From Calliphora vicina (lineage: Eukaryota > Arthropoda > Insecta > Diptera > Calliphoridae), in assembly GCF_958450345.1 (NCBI RefSeq), contig NC_088780.1:124001-188000 (forward strand): DNA of 64,000 nucleotides. The letters are read 5' to 3'. This document shows positions 58,918 to 64,000 of the stretch, piece after piece. How positions within the stretch are numbered: the stretch's first letter is position 1; each line of letters starts with the position of its first letter. The notes beneath the pieces are model-generated. The model did no database searches. It was not told where the DNA came from and worked only from the letters and a program-made list of their open reading frames with translations. Made by a program: the position numbers and the translations under genes.

Positions 58918-60280
58918 CAGGGACCGAAAATAATAATTATTCTTGAAATTTCTAAGGAAAAAAGCCATCACAGGATAATATCGGAGAGTCAAGTCAAGCA
59001 TACCATTTTGATTGTTTTCAACTATAATTTCATAAAATAACATGCTTTTTAAATTCTTGATTTTTATTTTTTTTGTCAGAAATAATTGTTATTTTCTGAT
59101 TTTTATTTTTTTTGTCAGAAATAATTGTTATTTATGATTTTTATTTTTTTTTGTCAGGAATATTTGTCGGACTTTGAGTTTTATTTTTTTTGTCAGGAAT
59201 ATTTGTCAAACTTTGAGTTTTATTTTTTTTGTCAGGAATATTTGTCAGGCTTTGATTTTTATTTTTTTTTGTCAGAAATAATTTTTATTTTTTGATTTTT
59301 ATTTTTTTTGTCAGATATATTTGTCAGACTTTGATTTTTATTTTTATACCCTTCACCACGAGTGGCAAGGGTATATATAAGTTTGTCATTCCGTTTATAA
59401 TTTCTACATTTTTCATTTGCGACCCCACAAAGTATATATATTCTGGATCGTTATAGATATCGAAGTCGATATCGCCATGTCCGTCTGTCCGTCTATTCGG
59501 CTGTATGTTGAAATCAACTTTCCGTAGCCCCCAAATAACTTACAAACATGATTGATACATCAATATATCGGGAATTCTTCCGGCTCGGTTGCCATTTAAA
59601 ATCGGCCCACAAATGGCTGAGATAACGGGACAACCTCAATTTTTGGCCTATTTTTGATCTATATCTGGATAACTAAGTCATTAATATAGGCATTATGGAT
59701 ATCTAATGATAGATATTTCAAAGTCCATTGCAACGATGTATGTATATAAGGCTTTGACCTACAATGGGTCAAAATCGGGAAAAATATTTTTAACCCGAAT
59801 TTTTTTTTTAACAAAAAATTTTTTTGTTCATAAATTTTTTTTTTTACCAACAAATTTTTTTTGTCATAAATTTTTTTTTTAACAACAAATTTTTTTTGTC
59901 ATAAATTTTTTTTTACCAAAAAAATTTGTTTGTCAAAAATAAAAATCAAAGTCTGACAAATATATCTGACAAAAAAAATAAAAATCAAAAAATAACAATT
60001 ATTTCTGACAAAAAAAATAAAAATCAAAGTCTGACAAATATTCCTGACAAAAAAAATAAAACTCAAAGTTTGACAAATATTCCTGACAAAAAAAAATAAA
60101 ACTCAAAGTCTGACAAATATTCCTGACAAAAAAAAATAAAAATCAAAAATAACAATTATTTCTGACAAAAAAAATAAAAATCAGAAAATAACAATTATTT
60201 CTGACAAAAAAAATAAAACTCAGAAAATAACAATTATGTTGTGATTTTTATTATAAATGTCATAATTGTTACGGTCCCTG
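58918..60280. mobile_element. hAT MITE (CAGGGACCG TIR, 8-bp TSD) with large subterminal inverted arrays
   Basis: The ends CAGGGACCG and CGGTCCCTG are flanked by GTTTTGAC (58910-58917, 60281-60288). 59040-59340 is an array of TGATTTTTATTTTTTTTGTC units, mirrored at 59930-60240, so most of the element can fold back. A mini-me-like element (59344-59800) sits in the middle. The restored host sequence reads in frame through the transposase. Confidence 0.9.
59344..59800 (+). mobile_element. mini-me/DINE-like element nested in the MITE
   Basis: Starts TATACCCTTCACCACGAGTG followed by GCAAGGGTATATATAAG (hairpin-forming). Then ATCGTTATAGATATCGAAGT, a GTCCGTCTGTCCGTC run and GTTGAAATCAACTTTCCG, the same order as at 8330-8550. 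The right boundary is uncertain because of T-rich sequence. Confidence 0.65.
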
Positions 60281-61956
60281 GTTTTGACAGCGTAGGGAAT
60301 TTTTTTAATAAGCCGTCGGAAATATTTCGCATATCTGATGATCTGTGCTTCATTTAGTTAAAGGGATTAAAACAAAAAGACGAATAAATTTCATTTTCAA
60401 CCTTAGCCTTTTTAGAAGTCGTAGACATTTTGAATTTTGTAAGTATTTATGTAAATAACACACGTCTTAACTTTAACGCTGTTTCTAAAAAACTGATTTC
60501 CGTATGTCTTCAGAATGACAATAAATAGTTTTTTAAGATCATATAGGTAGTACGTTTTAATGAATGAGTCTAAAATCTTTTATTAGGGTCAAGAAGGGCT
60601 TACATACTAAAGTACCTAGTTTAACCAAATGTTACAAATAATAATAAAAATAAACCACCATATAAATAACCTACCTGTCAACTTCTACCTCTCCACCCAC
60701 TTCTTAAAGTCAAATGTCATAATATAATAAATAAACTGGTACTTCGGAGAAGGGCCATAAAATATTTCCACTTGATTCCAAAAATTTGTTTCTGGGGCAC
60801 CTGATATTTTAACAATGAAAATCACGTGCGCTGAAAACTACCTCTAGGATTGACTAAAAAAGCCGCAAGATACAAAACTCAGACAAATTTTGGGGGTGGA
60901 AAATTAATAGCGGTCGGGCTTGATTTTTCAAAAAAAAGTAAAAAATTGTATGTCTTGAGTTACAAAACATTTTTTTTATAGATATCCCACTCGCATCCCA
61001 CTAAGCGACCAAAAAGGTTTTAAAGGAAAAGACCTAAGCTTTCTTTTGAGAAAAAAAAATTAATAAAAAAGAGTCCATTTTGGAAAAAAAAAGTCAAAAA
61101 GGTTTTTGATTTTTCAAAAAAAAGTAAAAAATTGTATGTCTTGAGATACAAAACATTTTTTTTATAGATATCCCACTCGCATCCCACTAAGCGACAAAAA
61201 TGGTGTTAAAGGAAAACACATAAGCTTTGTTCTGAGCAAAAAAAAATGGGTCCATTTTTTTAAAAAAAATCAACAAAGTTTTTGATTTTGCAAAAAAATT
61301 CAAAAATTTTAAATCTTGAGTTACAAAATATTTTTTTTGATAGATATCCCACTCGCATCCCACTAAGCGACCATATAGGTCGCTTAGGAAAAGGCCTAAG
61401 CTTTCTTAAAAAAAATAAAAAAAAAATAAAAAGGGCCCATTTTGAAAAAAAAAGTCAAAAATATTTTTGATTTAAAAAAAAAAATCCCAAATAGTTTAGA
61501 TAGCATAAATAGCTATCTAAACACATTTTGCTAAGAACAATAGGTAATAAGTTATATGGATAAAAAAAAACACCTGTTTGGCCAAAATGTCAAATTTTGA
61601 CCTCCTATAACTCAGAGAGTTCTTGACCGATCTTGTTGAAAAATGGTGTCCGAATTACTATCCAATAGAACTAACATTGGTGCAAATTTCATCGCGATCG
61701 GAAGACATCGATTTCAAAAGTTGGTTCACTTGACGTGAAATGCCCCATATATATATAAAAATAGAGGGTATGCGTTCCAAAATTCCAAAAAAAAAAAAAT
61801 TTTGGCTTATTAGGGACACACTAATGTTGGGCCTATGGAGGGTCGAATTTTCTAACAGTTATCTCGTACCTATAAAAAGTTACATGCATCATAAGGAGGA
61901 ATTTGTAGAAATATACGTATTTTTTTAAGTTTTTTCCCAAAAAAATGCCTATATAT

Positions 61957-62300
61957 TGTTACGTTTTAACCTTTTCAAAACGTTTGTTTATTTCCTTTAA
62001 ATAAACCGGATACTTTTGATTGCAAATAAAAGCCGTTTAGTAGTTTAAAAATTGTAACAACTCTTTATTTATTCAAAATGTACAACAACCACAGAATTAA
62101 ATAGCCACTCAATGTTTTTTATACACGTTTATAAATTCTCAGAAATACAGACGCAATTTATAATGTACACGAATACACTTGAAAAACACAACACACTTTA
62201 AGGCACAACACACTTTAAAGCTCTATTTCTACGATGTTCTTTAACTGAATATTCGAATACAGATTTGCCAACTTACTATCAAATCAACTGAACTGTAACA
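61957..62300. mobile_element. Solo LTR of the 48476-50273 family
   Basis: Begins TGTTACGTTTTAACC and ends AACTGTAACA (TG...CA). Flanking 5-mers are TATAT and GATAT, one difference from a 5-bp duplication. Closely similar to the other LTR copies (CACTCAATGTTTTTTATACA, TTTAAATAAACCGGATACTT). It is next to the right arm of the large transposon, not inside it. Confidence 0.85.
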
Positions 62301-64000
62301 GATATGTTACTACAGCACTGTTATTTGAAAGCATTATGCTACTTTTAAATCAGCCCTTAAAATCGTTATATTTGAATTCAAGTACAATTTTGTAACAATA
62401 TTTTCTTTTGTTTTTGTTTGTCTATATGATCCGAAAGAAGAACCTAATTCATTGGTGCTTTGCAAGTTTTGCAAAGCACCAATCCTCGAAAAAGCTCCAT
62501 GCTTGTATAGCCCTATATTTGATTTAAATACGTACAAAGTTATTTTAGTATCACACAGTAAATAACGTCGCAGTAGGGTCTTTTCTAAAAAAATCAGTTT
62601 TTGGAACATATTTTTCCCGTTTTATGTTCCAAATTATAACGCCATTGATTTAAGGACATTTGGATATACACTATTTCCAAATTTTTAAAATTTTTTGTAA
62701 TATCTTTAACCGTTCAAATTTTACATTAATTCAAATTTTATATTTTTATTCATGGAAAATCCCTACATTAAATTTTTTTAGTTTCTATGGTAAATGAAGT
62801 CCGAAAAATTCATAAAATTATTTTATTTCACTAAACTATTAAGCTTTTAGTCCTATAGTTTTCGCCAATACCAACTACTTATACAAAAAGCTTACATTTA
62901 TTCATCAGGAGTTGCACAAACCTTGGTCCTTTTGAAAAATGATAACTTTATTTTATATATTCCTTGTGTTTTGGTAAAAACGTAAAAAATACGGCCATGT
63001 TTTCATGTTCCAACTTTGGATGCGTGTAAATTTTTATAGGGACGAAATAATTGTTAGCAAGTTGTTTTTACTGTTATCGGAAATATAGATGATATTTAAA
63101 AAAAAAAATCGAACCTCCGAATGCCCGCCATATCTAAAAAACCAAAAAAAGATCGAGCATAATTAAAATAAATAAATAAATAAACCTAAATATCTCTTAC
63201 TAAAAGAGAAAACTTACATATGTATGCATGGTTTTTGTAGATCTCCTTAAGGACTATTCATATTTTAGCTCATTTTGTTCCAAAAATGCTGTTGGAAAGT
63301 GTTATTATTTTCTTGTTACAAAATAACTTTGAAGCCTCATAACTTTTTAATGGTTAGTGATAGAAATAGTGATTTTCTAGAATATTTTGCTTTTAATTTC
63401 TTTTATTTTTTGTTTTTCAATGAATTTATTTAAAATTTTTATTTTATTGTTCTTTTAATGCTAAGCTTAAAAATTTTGTTGGGGCAATACACATAAATTT
63501 TTTTAGGTTACATAAAAATCATATGTACCATTCGAAAGGACTTAGGTTCTTCTTTCTAATTCCACTGATATTCAACATAAAATCTTAAAATCAGTTGATA
63601 TTCAACTAAGTTACTCCTCTCTAAGAGCATAAGGCAATCGGTTCTTTACCCGTAACTCAAGATTTTGGAGGTGTTTGTCAAATTTCAAAATAAGATTTTT
63701 GTTGTGCTCGACAAAAACTACCAGAAAAATACTATCAATTTCGTAACAATATACATATTTTTCTAAAGATTCATAGAAAATCTACAAAAAATATATATTT
63801 CGCTATATTTTCATTTGCAATTCCAAATATTGCAAACTTAGACGTTTGACCTTCACGAAAGTCGCTTTCGTGAACCTTTTTTTGGGGAAAATTAACGATT
63901 ATTTGACCTTCTCATAATAAAATCCGGGGCTAGAAATTAATTGTTGAGCTATGGTTTCTTCGGCATAGAACAAGCCCCCTACAATTTGGCCCACCCTAAT
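62301..64000. other. AT-rich stretch without recognisable genes
   Basis: Short frames only, with no recognisable domain, and no convincing terminal repeats. A short perfect hairpin GTTCACGAAAGCGACTTTCGTGAAC-type sequence (reading CACGAAAGTCGCTTTCGTG) lies at about 63857-63875. Confidence 0.45.

Larger units (their letters stand above)
57369..60428 (-). pseudogene. Unrecognised transposase-like protein, split by a hAT MITE and two stops
   Basis: The likely start is the ATG at 60428 (MSTTSKKAKVENE). After an in-frame TAA near 60355 and the MITE 58918-60280 (duplication GTTTTGAC), the frame resumes through KRLKICGSCRKEL (Cys-rich, possibly zinc-binding). Conserved-looking blocks follow: WSSAKTMTEFG, DWMSVRIDGKKVQMQKRM, GTHTVCVCIYHENVKLM, MCPNATTSCHLGECSNCP, IISFDFAENYKYVLQDSI, NNDQATIFTVVIY. 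After a second TAA at 57702 come ISDDLKHDTVAVYEYQKII, VSDGARQHFKNKSSYANL and WHFHPTAHGKGACDGIG. The D-rich motifs suggest a DDE-type enzyme. The C-terminus after CDGIG is replaced by arm sequence, so part of the catalytic region is probably lost. Confidence 0.72.
56320..61765 (-). mobile_element. DNA transposon with ~1-kb inverted arms and its own transposase
   Basis: The left arm (about 56320-57412) and right arm (about 60755-61765) are inverted copies that include AGTGAACCAACTTTTGAAAT, AACTCTCTGAGTTATAGGAG, three ~180-bp units each, and GTGATTTTCATTGTTAAAAT. The outermost shared motif next to a TATATAT run is GGGGCATTTCACGTCAAGTG on the right (the left lacks a few bases). Between the arms lies a minus-strand transposase gene interrupted by a hAT MITE. 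Superfamily not recognised and no target duplication identified. Confidence 0.8.

Noticed and set aside
59040..60240. CRISPR-like repeated structure
   Set aside because: Units are low-complexity, irregular in spacing and arranged as mirrored arms of a hAT MITE. The genome is eukaryotic.
56320..61765. Assignment of the transposon to Sola, P or another named superfamily
   Set aside because: The motif set looks familiar from uncharacterised insect proteins, but I could not match it with confidence, and target-duplication length could not be read.

Overview
This is eukaryotic DNA from an insect, most likely a higher (calyptrate-type) fly. The reasons are AT-rich sequence, a spliced biogenic-amine receptor gene, and transposon families typical of Diptera: BEL/Pao, R1-clade LINE, hAT, Tc1/mariner, Transib, Helitron, and 'mini-me'-like elements with GTCY runs. 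The fly assignment is inference. There are no bacterial or phage genes, CRISPR arrays or operons.

Only one ordinary host gene is visible: the 3' half of a minus-strand 5-HT2-type serotonin receptor. Three exons (38171-38309, 37605-38075, 11053-12310) have GT-AG borders and compatible phases, and encode a very long third intracellular loop followed by TM6, TM7 and the C-tail. The exons for TM1-TM5 were not found in the window. The last intron is 25.3 kb and is packed with nested transposable elements.

Layout. 1-2755: an R1-clade LINE inside a (TCTA)n microsatellite. 2763-4344: a Helitron with a nested MITE, then another inverted-repeat element. 6101-7727: a GGTACC foldback element and an inverted-repeat element. 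8330-9924: a GTCY-bearing fragment and a broken Tc1 element. 11053-12310: receptor last exon. 12311-37604: intron with a CR1-like LINE split by an insertion, a scrambled BEL/Pao element (16027-29700) split by foldback, hAT, tRNA-like palindromic and Transib-like insertions, a 3.7-kb DNA transposon with an unrecognised transposase (30135-33832), a mini-me-like element, and a hAT holding a truncated LINE. 37605-38309: two receptor exons. 39024-40304: an inverted-repeat element with a ~140-bp tandem array. 41284-47397: a 6.1-kb hAT element with two nested elements and a 3.55-kb (ATAC)n tract. 47406-48000: a DD41D mariner remnant. 48476-50273: a composite of LTRs and gag from one LTR family. 50930-53500: a ~118-bp tandem array. 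53574-56285: a MITE split by a 2.3-kb Helitron. 56320-61765: a DNA transposon with ~1-kb inverted arms and a broken, unrecognised transposase. 61957-62300: solo LTR.

Nesting order can be read from target-site duplications found by eye. Exact 8-bp duplications: AATACGAA, CACATGTC, CACGTGAT, GTTTTGAC, CTCTGACT, GTAAAAAT, CATTAGAA, TAAAACTC. Others are a 9-bp GGAAAATTA, an 11-bp AATTAATAGTT, a 5-bp CAACG and several TA pairs. None of the transposon reading frames looks fully intact.
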